In this document: one piece after another, positions 25,213 to 33,240 of the stretch
How the letters are laid out: each line of letters begins with the position of its first letter
Position numbering within the stretch: the stretch's first letter is position 1
NCBI RefSeq assembly: GCF_045920555.1
Contig: NZ_CP174509.1
Location: forward strand, 4,960,001 to 5,024,000
Length of the DNA: 64,000 nt
Source: Pseudalkalibacillus sp045920555
GTDB taxonomy: Bacteria > Bacillota > Bacilli > Bacillales > Fictibacillaceae
Direction of reading: 5' to 3'
Made by a program: the position numbers and the translations under genes
The notes under the pieces: generated by a model
Seen by the model: only the letters and a program-made list of their open reading frames with translations
Told to the model about the DNA's origin: nothing
Databases searched by the model: none

Positions 25213-26309
25213 AAATTTCAAGTGGTCTTCAAGAATTCCATGAGAAACTGGAAAGTGAAAACCTTGGTCCTTTATGGTCATCCATCCATAAACTGAATAC
25301 AATCGAGCCCGAAGCCAAGCCTGTTCCATATTTGTGGAAAAAAGAACTGATCGAACGGAATCTGGAGGAAGCTGAAGAATTGCTTGAAGTAGGAAATGGC
25401 GCAGACCGCCGCGCCCTCTTCTTGATCAATCCGGGAATGAAGGACCTCAAACCAGTCGGCTGGGGAGGCGCAACACAAACGCTTTATGCTGCAGTCCAAG
25501 CAGTAAAACCAGGTGAAGTTGCTCCAGCTCATCGTCACACAACAACTGCCCTACGATTTATTATGAAAGGAAAAGGTGCTGTAGGACGGGTTAATGGGGA
25601 AAAGATAACATTTGAGCCAGGAGACTACCTGACAACTCCTACCTGGGCATGGCATGATCATGCGAATGAAGGAGATGAGACAGTTTACTGGATGGACTGT
25701 CTGGATGCACCATTCACAAAATATATGAACGTATGCTTTACAGAATTTTATCCAGAAAAGCAACAGGAATTATCAGTCCCGGACGATTATAGCTCCAAAC
25801 GCTATCAGGGTGGGATGGTACGTCCTATATCTGACAGAAAACCTAGCATTGCTCCATTAGGACGTTATAAATGGGAACAGACAAAACAAGGAATTGAGGG
25901 ATTACGTGAATTTGACCCGGATCCATTTGATGGGCTTGCTGTTGAATACATTAATCCTTCAAATGGAAAAGATGCAAACAATCGAATCGGAGCAAGAATG
26001 CAGATGCTCCCTGCTGGATTCAAGGGAAAAGCCCATCGTCACGTTCACAGCAATGTATATCATGTTTTTAAAGGGAAAGGTCACACTGTCATGAACGGAA
26101 TAAAATTTGAATGGTCTGAAGGCGATTTTTTTGTAATTCCGTCCTGGGTATGGCACGAGCATGTGAATGAATCAGAAACAGAAGATGCCTGCCTATTCTC
26201 CACCAATGATTTGCCGATAATGGAGGCTTTTGATTTTGAAAGGGTTGAAGAATTGAAAAGTAATGACGGCCATCAGGATGTAAAAGAGATATTCCAGCCA
26301 GTATATTGA
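25209..26309 (+). CDS. Bicupin gentisate 1,2-dioxygenase-type ring-cleavage enzyme, copy 1
   Basis: A 366-residue bicupin of the gentisate/salicylate/1-hydroxy-2-naphthoate dioxygenase family. The N-terminal cupin has the iron ligands His108 and His110 (AHRHTTTAL) and a later WHDH (149-151); the C-terminal cupin has a similar AHRHVHSN and WHEH. Family members cleave between the carboxylated and adjacent hydroxylated ring carbons using Fe(II) and O2. It overlaps the FAH gene by four bases (ATGA), with AAGGAGG in front. The paralogue at 28243-29361 differs enough to have another substrate or to be a backup. Gentisate is likely, salicylate possible. Confidence 0.88.
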   Translation: MKISSGLQEFHEKLESENLGPLWSSIHKLNTIEPEAKPVPYLWKKELIERNLEEAEELLEVGNGADRRALFLINPGMKDLKPVGWGGATQTLYAAVQAVKPGEVAPAHRHTTTALRFIMKGKGAVGRVNGEKITFEPGDYLTTPTWAWHDHANEGDETVYWMDCLDAPFTKYMNVCFTEFYPEKQQELSVPDDYSSKRYQGGMVRPISDRKPSIAPLGRYKWEQTKQGIEGLREFDPDPFDGLAVEYINPSNGKDANNRIGARMQMLPAGFKGKAHRHVHSNVYHVFKGKGHTVMNGIKFEWSEGDFFVIPSWVWHEHVNESETEDACLFSTNDLPIMEAFDFERVEELKSNDGHQDVKEIFQPVY

Positions 26310-26339
26310 GATCAATCCATCTACGCTTCTGGAAAATAA

Positions 26340-26365
26340 AAACCGCCGCTGTCCAGCGGCAGTTT
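26340..26365. terminator. Hairpin terminator between convergent genes
   Basis: GCCGCT (26345-26350) and AGCGGC (26355-26360) with a GTCC loop, flanked by A-run and TTT, between the dioxygenase and an IclR gene. Confidence 0.65.
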
Positions 26366-26386
26366 CCGTATTCCTGAAAAATCCGA

Positions 26387-27166
26387 TCAAAATATGCCAG
26401 GCGTAGACTCCACATAGCCAAGATTTTCAGATATGTTACGAGCAGCTTGTTTCAATTCTTTCACCACAAGAGAATCATCAGAAACATCAAGAGTTCCTTG
26501 TACCCCTATTACACTGATTGCACCTGCAAGCCGTTTATTGGCAAAAAAAACTGGTGCACTGATGGCAGTGATCCCTTGAAGTAAGCTGCTTTCTGTGATT
26601 GATAAATGCTTCCTTTGGACTTTTTCGACTTCAGAAGCATATTTCTTTTGATCGACGTTCCATTTCTCTACCTCTTTCTCATAGAGAGGATCTGTGACAT
26701 CATTAGGTAAGAAAGCCCGAAAAACCTTACCGGTAGCAGTGAACAACGGTACATAGGAACCTGTATCCAATCCAATATTTATAAGTCTGTTACTCTTTTC
26801 CCACTTAACAAAGAATGGTCCATTTTCTCTCCAGATGCTGAATGCGACGGTTTCATTCAGTTTGGTACGCAGGCTTGTAATGTATGGTCTTGCTGCCTTG
26901 GTGACATCAATCGATTCAAACGCAGCTTCACCTAATACGATCAGTTCAGGTCCTAGTGCCCATTTAGGGAATGCTCCCTCATCAATACGATTTAATGCCC
27001 CGAGCTCGACGAAAGTATTCAAATAACGGAATAATTGACTCTTATGTAATCCTGTCTCTTTTGATATTGCACTCAGGGTCATCGGTTCCTTCTCTTTCAC
27101 AAATGACTTCAGGATTTGAAAACCGTATTCAACACTTTTGATTTTTGCCGAATTATTAGTTGCCAT
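26387..27166 (-). CDS. IclR-family regulator 2
   Basis: A 259-residue IclR protein with the N-terminal winged helix (MTLSAISKETGLHKSQLFRYL) and C-terminal effector domain. It is closely related to regulator 3 at 32150-32977 (shared HKSQLFRYLN / YKSQLYRYLN, NIGLDTGSYV/I, SAPVFFANKRLAGA-type segment) and belongs to a different subgroup from regulators 1 and 4. The ATG at 27166 is chosen for its spacing to AAAAGGAAG; ATG 27184 has none. A long upstream region (27167-27548) carries a conserved palindrome also found upstream of regulator 3. Confidence 0.88.
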   Translation of the reverse strand: MATNNSAKIKSVEYGFQILKSFVKEKEPMTLSAISKETGLHKSQLFRYLNTFVELGALNRIDEGAFPKWALGPELIVLGEAAFESIDVTKAARPYITSLRTKLNETVAFSIWRENGPFFVKWEKSNRLINIGLDTGSYVPLFTATGKVFRAFLPNDVTDPLYEKEVEKWNVDQKKYASEVEKVQRKHLSITESSLLQGITAISAPVFFANKRLAGAISVIGVQGTLDVSDDSLVVKELKQAARNISENLGYVESTPGIF

Positions 27167-27348
27167 CATATTCTTCCTTTTCATTGAGTACTTTTGCTAA
27201 CCCATTTGTTATCGTCAGCAAATTGAAACGGTACTTTTATCATAGCCTCTCTTAGCTAGTAAATAATATTTTCTGACAAAACTATTCAATCAACTATATA
27301 ATAAATTGTTTACCTGTTATATTTACGTATATCCAACACAGTTCACTA

Positions 27349-27381
27349 ACATAACGTTAACAATATTCACTATAAGTTCAT
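27349..27381. promoter_or_regulatory. IclR-type operator, copy upstream of regulator 2
   Basis: ACATAACGTTAACAATATTC followed by ACTATAAGTTCA aligns over about 30 bp with 32960-32992 upstream of regulator 3. The core GTTAAC-AAT-ATTCAC (27355-27369) is a slightly degenerate form of GTTAAT-N3-ATTAAC. The rest of the 380-bp gap is AT-rich without genes. Confidence 0.55.
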
Positions 27382-27548
27382 TCAGATTAACATAACCATT
27401 TTATACCGTCAATCTCCATTTTAAATAAATGTAACCCTCATTAGATGAATTTAAATTACGATAATAGAGATATTTTGCATATATTATTAATGAAGAAACT
27501 CGGTTTGAATATTCTACCCATTAATTGAAGTAAACTTTACAAGCAGAA

Positions 27549-27587
27549 AAAATGATGACGTTTACTGAAAGAAACCGTCATCATCTG
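27549..27587 (-). terminator. Terminator of the monooxygenase-2 operon
   Basis: On the minus strand ATGATGACG pairs with CGTCATCAT and is followed by six T. It still stands behind the leuCD remnant and ends the operon that starts near 32.98 kb. Confidence 0.85.
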
Positions 27588-27597
27588 TGGCAATAAT

Positions 27598-28125
27598 TTA
27601 TTTCAGTTGATAATAAATTTGATGTCTGTCTTCGAATGCATCTATTTTAGATGTATATTCAAGAGTTGCCTCAATTTCATCCATACCTTCCATAAGCATC
27701 CTGCATCGATAATCATCAATTTCAAATCCATCCTGAAAACCATAAGAATCTTTTATCCTTTTGTTTGGAAGATCAATAAAAAGCTTGTATCGATTGTAGG
27801 ATCCAATGTTTTTTAATAGCTTTTTGACAATTGATTCTGTTAATGAAATTGGTAAAATACCATACTTAAAACAGTTATTGTAGAAAATATCAGCAAAGGA
27901 ACGTGCAATGATCACTCTGAAGCCATAGTCGGAAAGTGCCCTGTTGCTATCGTACGGTCTGGTCTTCCAACTTTTCTCCCGGCGTTACGTAATCCTTCAA
28001 ATGCCTGAGGTGAGGTCACTTCATGGATCAGATGAAGGTCGATATACATTATGCTCGGTTCACCCTTTGCTTCATGTACAATGTGGTTGTGCCAAATCTT
28101 TTCATAAAGTGTGTATCCATTCCAA
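27598..28125 (-). pseudogene. leuC'-'leuD remnant (isopropylmalate-isomerase-type hydratase) with large internal deletion
   Basis: Reading the minus strand from about 28125, one frame gives the N-terminus of a LeuC-type large subunit (GYTLYEKIWHNHIVHEA, then YIDLHLIHEVTSPQAFEGLR and RPDRTIAT). At about 27.95 kb it passes, with a change of frame, into the C-terminal half of a LeuD-type small subunit (ALSDYGFRVIIARSFADIFY to a normal-looking end). About 400 LeuC residues and the first half of LeuD are gone. No good start remains. It follows the gentisate-type dioxygenase in the same operon. LeuCD relatives include maleate hydratase, an enzyme of the isomerase-free gentisate route, so this may be a lost maleate hydratase. 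Confidence 0.8.
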
Positions 28126-28242
28126 TCAACCTGTTTATATATTGAATCATGTCATAAATAGTTTAGTAATTCGAAAAAAGCAAATACCGCTTCGCCTTAG
28201 AAAGGTAGCTAAGATAAAAGCAGTATGTATTCCATGCAGTTT

Positions 28243-29361
28243 TCACACCAGGATAGGTTCGAATTCACTTACAATTTCTTGTTTCCCATCATTGGTCGCC
28301 AGTTGTTCTTCACGTTGTAAGCCTAACCTTTCCATTATTGGAAGATCACTTGTTGAGAACAGATATGCATCCCCGGATGAGGTACAGACATGTTCATGCC
28401 ATGCCCAGTTTGGAACGACAAAGTAGTCCCCTTTGGACCATCCAAACTTTTCGCCATTGATCACCGTATATCCTGTACCTTTGTGTACATGGTATATCAC
28501 TGCATTTGTGTGCCGATGTGCTTTTCCATTAAAGCCTGTTGGCAGTTTTTGAAGCCATGCTGCAATATTAGGGTTTGCCGTTTCCCCATTTGAAGGATTA
28601 ATGTATTCGACAGCATATCCATCATAAGGATCAGGGTCATACTTGCTTAACCCATCGATTGTCGTCTTTGTTTTATCCCATTTAAAAGAACTTAGCGGGG
28701 CAACTTTTGGCTTTCGATCTGAAACAGGGCGTACCATCCCACCACCATAACGGTCACTCTTCACATTATCAGGTTCAGTAGGTTCTTGGATTTTCTCAGG
28801 ATAAGGTTCAAAAAATGTCCCACCCGTACTATAGATGAACGGTATATCAAGACAGTCCATCCAGAACATAGGCTCATCACCTTCATGACCATGTCCATGC
28901 CATAATCCTTTAGGAGTGACCAAGAAGTCCCCTTCTTCCATGAAGACACGCTCACCATCGACAATGCTGTACGCACCCTCACCTTCCATCACGAACCGAA
29001 GCGCGCTTTGAGTATGTCTGTGTGATGGCGCCGTTTCACCAGGAAGTATGAGTTGAACAGCAGCATACAAGGTTTGTGTTGTAGAGCCCCAACCCCAAGG
29101 CTGTCGGTTTTTTAAACCTGGGTTTTGCAGATAGATGGCCCTCCGTTCACCTCCACGATCCGGAGTGAAAATTTCTCTGGCCTCCATAAGCTTCTTATAG
29201 ATCGTTTCCCACTTCCACAAATAAGGAACCGCTTGTGGCTGTGGTTCTTTATGCATTAATTCCGGAATCGCATTCCATAATGGACCCAGGTTATACTGCT
29301 CGATTTCTCGATTGAATTCTTTGACTTCCTGACTTTCAAAAAATGAGTTTTTTTCTCCCAT
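28243..29361 (-). CDS. Bicupin gentisate 1,2-dioxygenase-type ring-cleavage enzyme, copy 2
   Basis: A 372-residue bicupin homologous to copy 1 throughout. Iron-binding motifs: SHRHTQSALRF with WHGHGHEG in the N-terminal cupin, and AHRHTNAVIYH with WHEHV in the C-terminal one. It follows 14 bp behind the fused FAH-DinB gene, whose product would process the ring-cleavage product. ATG 29361 is preferred to the GTG at 29370 on spacing to AAAGGA. Gentisate is the favoured substrate because the three-enzyme set monooxygenase, dioxygenase and isomerase/hydrolase is then complete in one operon. Confidence 0.9.
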   Translation of the reverse strand: MGEKNSFFESQEVKEFNREIEQYNLGPLWNAIPELMHKEPQPQAVPYLWKWETIYKKLMEAREIFTPDRGGERRAIYLQNPGLKNRQPWGWGSTTQTLYAAVQLILPGETAPSHRHTQSALRFVMEGEGAYSIVDGERVFMEEGDFLVTPKGLWHGHGHEGDEPMFWMDCLDIPFIYSTGGTFFEPYPEKIQEPTEPDNVKSDRYGGGMVRPVSDRKPKVAPLSSFKWDKTKTTIDGLSKYDPDPYDGYAVEYINPSNGETANPNIAAWLQKLPTGFNGKAHRHTNAVIYHVHKGTGYTVINGEKFGWSKGDYFVVPNWAWHEHVCTSSGDAYLFSTSDLPIMERLGLQREEQLATNDGKQEIVSEFEPILV

Positions 29362-29375
29362 TGGTTTCACATCCT

Positions 29376-30803
29376 TTACTGGTAGGTCGGTTCTTTTTGA
29401 TATTTTTTGAGATTGCGATTCACTTGTTCGATATGCTTTTCTAAATGTTCTACCATAAAATGGTCAAGCAAAAAGGATAGCTTTCGGATACCGAACTTTG
29501 GATTTCGATGTTCTGCTTCAATCATCAGCTCACGATCATCAAGATTAAGCAATCTTTCATGTATGACTGTTTTAAATTCGTTGATTTCATCTATGACTTT
29601 CTTTCTATCACGGTGACCAGCTGTAGATACAGCATTCAATCGCTCTGGGTCATTCAGTCCTCTTCCCCATTTCATTTCGGGGTTTCTTACAATTCGCTCT
29701 AATTCTTGCAGCCAGTATCGATTCACTTCTTCAACGTGGCATAAGACTTCCTTGATCGACCACTCCTCATCTGATGGCTTCCAGTTGATTGTTTTCTCGT
29801 CTTGCTTTTGAATGAGAGACAAGAATTCATCAATACGTGAACTGATAATATGGACATACTTTTTGACTTCCTCTTTTTTCACTTCTTTGACGGTGTTTTC
29901 AAGTGTTCCAATACCATCAATTGTTATTTGTACGATATCGCCATCTTTCAGGAAGACCTGGGGATCCCTTGCAAAGCCTACTCCGCCAGGGGTACCTGTA
30001 CATATGACGTCCCCTGGTTCAAGCGTCATGATACTTGATAGATATTCGACAAGGAATTCAACATTGAAAACGAGTTGGTTTGTATTTGAGCGTTGACGTT
30101 CTTCACCGTTTACTTTTAATATCACTTCTAGTTCACCTGCAGAAGTAAGTTCATCCTTTGTTACTAGCCATGGACCCATTGGTGCACTTCCATCAAGACT
30201 CTTACCTTGAAGCCATTGCAACGTTCTTTTTTGCAGATCTCGTGCAGAAACATCATTCACGATCGTATAGCCTGCAACATATTCCAATGCTTGTTCTTTT
30301 GGCACATCCTTTGCTTTTTTCCCGATCACAACAGCAAACTCTGCTTCATAATCCAATTTTTCTGTGACAGGTGATAGAGGAATCATATCCTCTGGACCTA
30401 CAACAGTATTACCGAATTTCGCAAACAATACAGGGTGTGTTGGGATTTCCCTTCCCATTTCAAGAATATGTTCCCTATAGTTATGGCCAACACATATGAT
30501 TTTCCCTGGATTCGGAACAGGAGCACCTACATAAACATCATCCTTTTTCATAACAATGGCTGCATTTGGTCTAGTATTAATAAAATCTATGGCTTCCCTT
30601 GCTGCTATTAAACTCTTTCTCCCACCTTGTAAAAAGGCTTTCGGATCATTTGGAATCAATACCGAAGCGAGAGCCGAAGCTTGAGTTGCACCCTCTGTCT
30701 CCAGCTTTTGTTGATATGCCTTATTCAAATCAACAACCTTTTCCTCTTTAATTACAGCACCTAACCGTAATCCTTCTCCTGCATCAAACGTGACAAGTTT
30801 CAT
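29376..30803 (-). CDS. Fusion of FAH-family hydrolase and DinB-fold domain (candidate maleylpyruvate isomerase/fumarylpyruvate hydrolase)
   Basis: A 475-residue two-domain protein. Residues 1-308 are a full FAH-family hydrolase with Glu153, Glu155 and Asp184 as metal ligands (the same 31-residue spacing as FAHD1) and the TGTPGGVGF loop near 269-277. Residues about 312-465 are a DinB-superfamily four-helix bundle with His356, His453 and His457, the last two as HxxxH, which is the typical metal triad. Established knowledge: mycothiol-dependent maleylpyruvate isomerase and the bacillithiol transferases BstA/YfiT are DinB-fold metalloproteins. Placed between monooxygenase and gentisate-type dioxygenase genes, the fusion plausibly isomerises maleylpyruvate and then hydrolyses fumarylpyruvate. 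Thiol dependence is inference. Confidence 0.88.
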   Translation of the reverse strand: MKLVTFDAGEGLRLGAVIKEEKVVDLNKAYQQKLETEGATQASALASVLIPNDPKAFLQGGRKSLIAAREAIDFINTRPNAAIVMKKDDVYVGAPVPNPGKIICVGHNYREHILEMGREIPTHPVLFAKFGNTVVGPEDMIPLSPVTEKLDYEAEFAVVIGKKAKDVPKEQALEYVAGYTIVNDVSARDLQKRTLQWLQGKSLDGSAPMGPWLVTKDELTSAGELEVILKVNGEERQRSNTNQLVFNVEFLVEYLSSIMTLEPGDVICTGTPGGVGFARDPQVFLKDGDIVQITIDGIGTLENTVKEVKKEEVKKYVHIISSRIDEFLSLIQKQDEKTINWKPSDEEWSIKEVLCHVEEVNRYWLQELERIVRNPEMKWGRGLNDPERLNAVSTAGHRDRKKVIDEINEFKTVIHERLLNLDDRELMIEAEHRNPKFGIRKLSFLLDHFMVEHLEKHIEQVNRNLKKYQKEPTYQ

Positions 30804-30905
30804 TTTTAGAGAACTCCTTTCTGAAAAGAAATTTATCGTTATAAAAAACTATAACCAATATATATCAGGCCGATTTCCGCCTAAAACACAGCCATATGTA
30901 AGCTG

Positions 30906-32144
30906 TTAAACTTTATTAAGAGCTTTGTTTATTTCCTCAGGAGGCTTTCCGATGCCTTGCTCGCGAACACTTGATAATAATGAAGAACGTCTTAACCACT
31001 TGCGAGCAAGTTCATCGTCGTTTGCCTCTGCTGCTAAATCCTTTTGCATTTGTAATCGGAATTCAGGATCCTTTTCTTTCATGATCCGTGTATTTTTCTC
31101 ACTGATCAATCGTACATAGTCCAAGGCCACCTTTTGACGAACTTGAGAATACGTCTTCAATTCTTCCTCCATATTTTTCTCCTCATTGTTCATGATTCTG
31201 ATCAGACGCCTGCTCAAATCAACCGAATCATGGACTCCGCTATTCAAACCAAGTCCACCCATTGGACTATTTATATGAGCAGCATCGCCCATCAATATGA
31301 CACGACCCTTATAGAATGTATCCGCTACCCTTTGATGCACTCGGTAGATCATTCGTTCGATAATCGGGAAGTGCTGATCCGTTTTGAAAACAGATTGAAG
31401 CTGCCTTTGGACATTTTCATCATTCATTGCTTCTTCATCTGAAGTCCCAGGTGAAACCGGATACAATAATCTCCATGCTTCTGGAACCCTTAGGATGAAT
31501 AGGAATTGATCGGGGTCTGAGATATAGTTTACGTAAGCAATGTCTGGGATGAATTGATCGAATGCGATCGGGGTTCCAACAAGTAAAAATCGTTCTTCGA
31601 GAGTATAACCTTCAAATGGAATATCAAGAAGTTTTCTAGTTGTACTTCTTGCTCCATCTGCTCCGAGTAAGAATGGAGTTCGAACAACTTCTTCCCCATC
31701 AGGTGTTTGAAATGTAACGTTAACACCATCAGCATCCTGCTTAAAATCAGTTACTTCTGTATTAAAGTGAATATCCGCAAGAGAATCCCGTTTCAAATTA
31801 TCATAAAGTACCTTTACGTACGTGGATTGTGGACATTGAAGTCTAAATGGATATTTCGTTTCATCTTTCAATAAATTGAAATCGAATTCTGCAAATAGAC
31901 CTTTGTTCCGATCTCGATATTGAACTTTATCAGCAATCAGTCCTTTTGACATAAGTTCACCAGTCAGACCGGTTTCTTCAAGCAATTCAAGCGTACCAGC
32001 ATGAAATGTCGATGCCCTCCACTCTTTACTAGGTCCATCACTTTTTTCAATTACTTTGACCGGGATGCCTTGTCCTGTTAATAATTTTGCTGCAGTTAAC
32101 CCTACGGGTCCTGCACCAACAATGATAATTGGTTGTTGTCCCAT
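30906..32144 (-). CDS. FAD-dependent aromatic-ring monooxygenase, copy 2
   Basis: A 412-residue paralogue of the monooxygenase at 15010-16227 with the same three flavin motifs (GAGPVGLTAAKLL, LGADGARSTTRK, GDAAHINSPMGGLGLN) and near-identical segments such as WRASTFHAGTLELLEETG and KYPFRLQCPQSTYV. It is the first enzyme of the operon: regulator 3, this gene, the FAH-DinB fusion and dioxygenase 2. ATG 32144 lies six bases after AGAGGTG and five bases after the regulator's stop codon. Expected reaction: hydroxylation of a hydroxybenzoate to gentisate. Confidence 0.88.
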   Translation of the reverse strand: MGQQPIIIVGAGPVGLTAAKLLTGQGIPVKVIEKSDGPSKEWRASTFHAGTLELLEETGLTGELMSKGLIADKVQYRDRNKGLFAEFDFNLLKDETKYPFRLQCPQSTYVKVLYDNLKRDSLADIHFNTEVTDFKQDADGVNVTFQTPDGEEVVRTPFLLGADGARSTTRKLLDIPFEGYTLEERFLLVGTPIAFDQFIPDIAYVNYISDPDQFLFILRVPEAWRLLYPVSPGTSDEEAMNDENVQRQLQSVFKTDQHFPIIERMIYRVHQRVADTFYKGRVILMGDAAHINSPMGGLGLNSGVHDSVDLSRRLIRIMNNEEKNMEEELKTYSQVRQKVALDYVRLISEKNTRIMKEKDPEFRLQMQKDLAAEANDDELARKWLRRSSLLSSVREQGIGKPPEEINKALNKV

Positions 32145-32149
32145 TTGAT

Positions 32150-32977
32150 TCACCTCTGAATTTGTTTATTTGTTCTTTGGTATCCAAGCTTCTCTGAAAT
32201 AAAATAGGTGATTTCTTTTAATGCTCGTGCATTGGTAGAATCAGGTGAAACATCCAATACACCTTGAACACCTACGATACTTAATGCTCCAGCTAATTCA
32301 TTTGAAGAAGAGAAGATCGGAGCACTTATTGCTGAAATTCCACTGAGTAAACTGCTTTCTGTAATGGATATACCATTTTGTTTTATTTGTTTAATATCTT
32401 GTAGATAAGTATCAGGCTCTATATTTCCATCATTCACCTCCTGTTTATATAGGTGGGCTGTCTTTTCTTCTGGAAGGAACGCGCGAAATATTTTCCCTGT
32501 CGCACTATATAGAGAAATATAAGAACCTGTATCAAGACCGATATTGACCAATTTGTTGCTTTTTTCCCATCTCAGAAAGAATGGCCCTTTATCTCTCCAA
32601 ATACTTAAAGCCACTGTTTCATTCAACCTATTTCTTAGTTTGATCAATTCTGGCTTTGCCTCAATGGCTACGTTTAAAGAAGTGAAGGCAGCCTCTCCCA
32701 ATGCGATCAACTCTGGACCTAATGACCATCTTGGAATGTCCCCATCATTTCTGACAATGACTCCAAGTTTTTTTACAAAGGAATTAAGATATCGATAGAG
32801 TTGACTTTTGTATAAACCCGTGGCCTGTGAAAGGTGGCTCAAACTCAAAGGTTCTCTTTCATTTACAAAAGCCCTCAGGATCAAAAATCCAATTTCTATG
32901 CTTTTAATCGAACTCTTAGGGTTTCTTATATCTATTACCCCCTTTCCTACCAATATGCAACATAACGTTAATATCAT
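32150..32977 (-). CDS. IclR-family regulator 3
   Basis: An IclR regulator of up to 275 residues, closest to regulator 2. The helix-turn-helix (LSLSHLSQATGLYKSQLYRYL) and effector domain are complete. The ATG at 32977 has no ribosome site and lies inside the presumed operator palindrome, so the true start is probably 30-50 bases downstream; GGAAAGGGGG at about 32943 is a good ribosome site, but only rare start codons (ATA) follow it. The regulator is the first gene of the monooxygenase-2 operon and divergent from the aldehyde dehydrogenase at 33241. Confidence 0.85.
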   Translation of the reverse strand: MILTLCCILVGKGVIDIRNPKSSIKSIEIGFLILRAFVNEREPLSLSHLSQATGLYKSQLYRYLNSFVKKLGVIVRNDGDIPRWSLGPELIALGEAAFTSLNVAIEAKPELIKLRNRLNETVALSIWRDKGPFFLRWEKSNKLVNIGLDTGSYISLYSATGKIFRAFLPEEKTAHLYKQEVNDGNIEPDTYLQDIKQIKQNGISITESSLLSGISAISAPIFSSSNELAGALSIVGVQGVLDVSPDSTNARALKEITYFISEKLGYQRTNKQIQR

Positions 32978-32992
32978 TAACCATAAGTTTAT
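32960..32992. promoter_or_regulatory. IclR-type operator, copy upstream of regulator 3
   Basis: GTTAATATCATTAAC at 32967-32981 is a perfect palindrome around three bases. The flanks ACATAAC and CATAAGTTT match those of the copy upstream of regulator 2. Confidence 0.6.
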
Positions 32993-33148
32993 GATGGTAT
33001 AAATGCTACCATAAAAAATTGGAAATAGTCAATGTTTTCTGTAAATTTAAGCGAAAAAAATTAAATTCTCCTATTAAATCAATCTCTAATTTGAGCTTTA
33101 TAATTGACGGATAGTTGTTGTAATGATAAGCTTTCAAAAAAATACCTC

Positions 33149-33174
33149 GTTAATGCGATTAACCAATTGTTAAC
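33149..33174. promoter_or_regulatory. IclR-type operator upstream of the aldehyde dehydrogenase
   Basis: GTTAATGCGATTAAC at 33149-33163 has the same arms as the site at 32967-32981, and a further GTTAAC follows. It lies 78 bp before the aldehyde dehydrogenase start, so regulator 3 probably controls both directions. Confidence 0.6.
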
Positions 33175-33240
33175 GTGTTGCTTTTTTTATAGTATCTCAA
33201 CTTTGGCAAGAGTAATTTTATTGAAAAGGGTGGTTGGAAA

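Noticed and set aside
27944..28426. Plus-strand frame of 160 codons opposite the leuCD remnant and dioxygenase 2
   Set aside because: It is the antisense shadow of the LeuC fragment and the bicupin gene, which have clear motifs on the minus strand.
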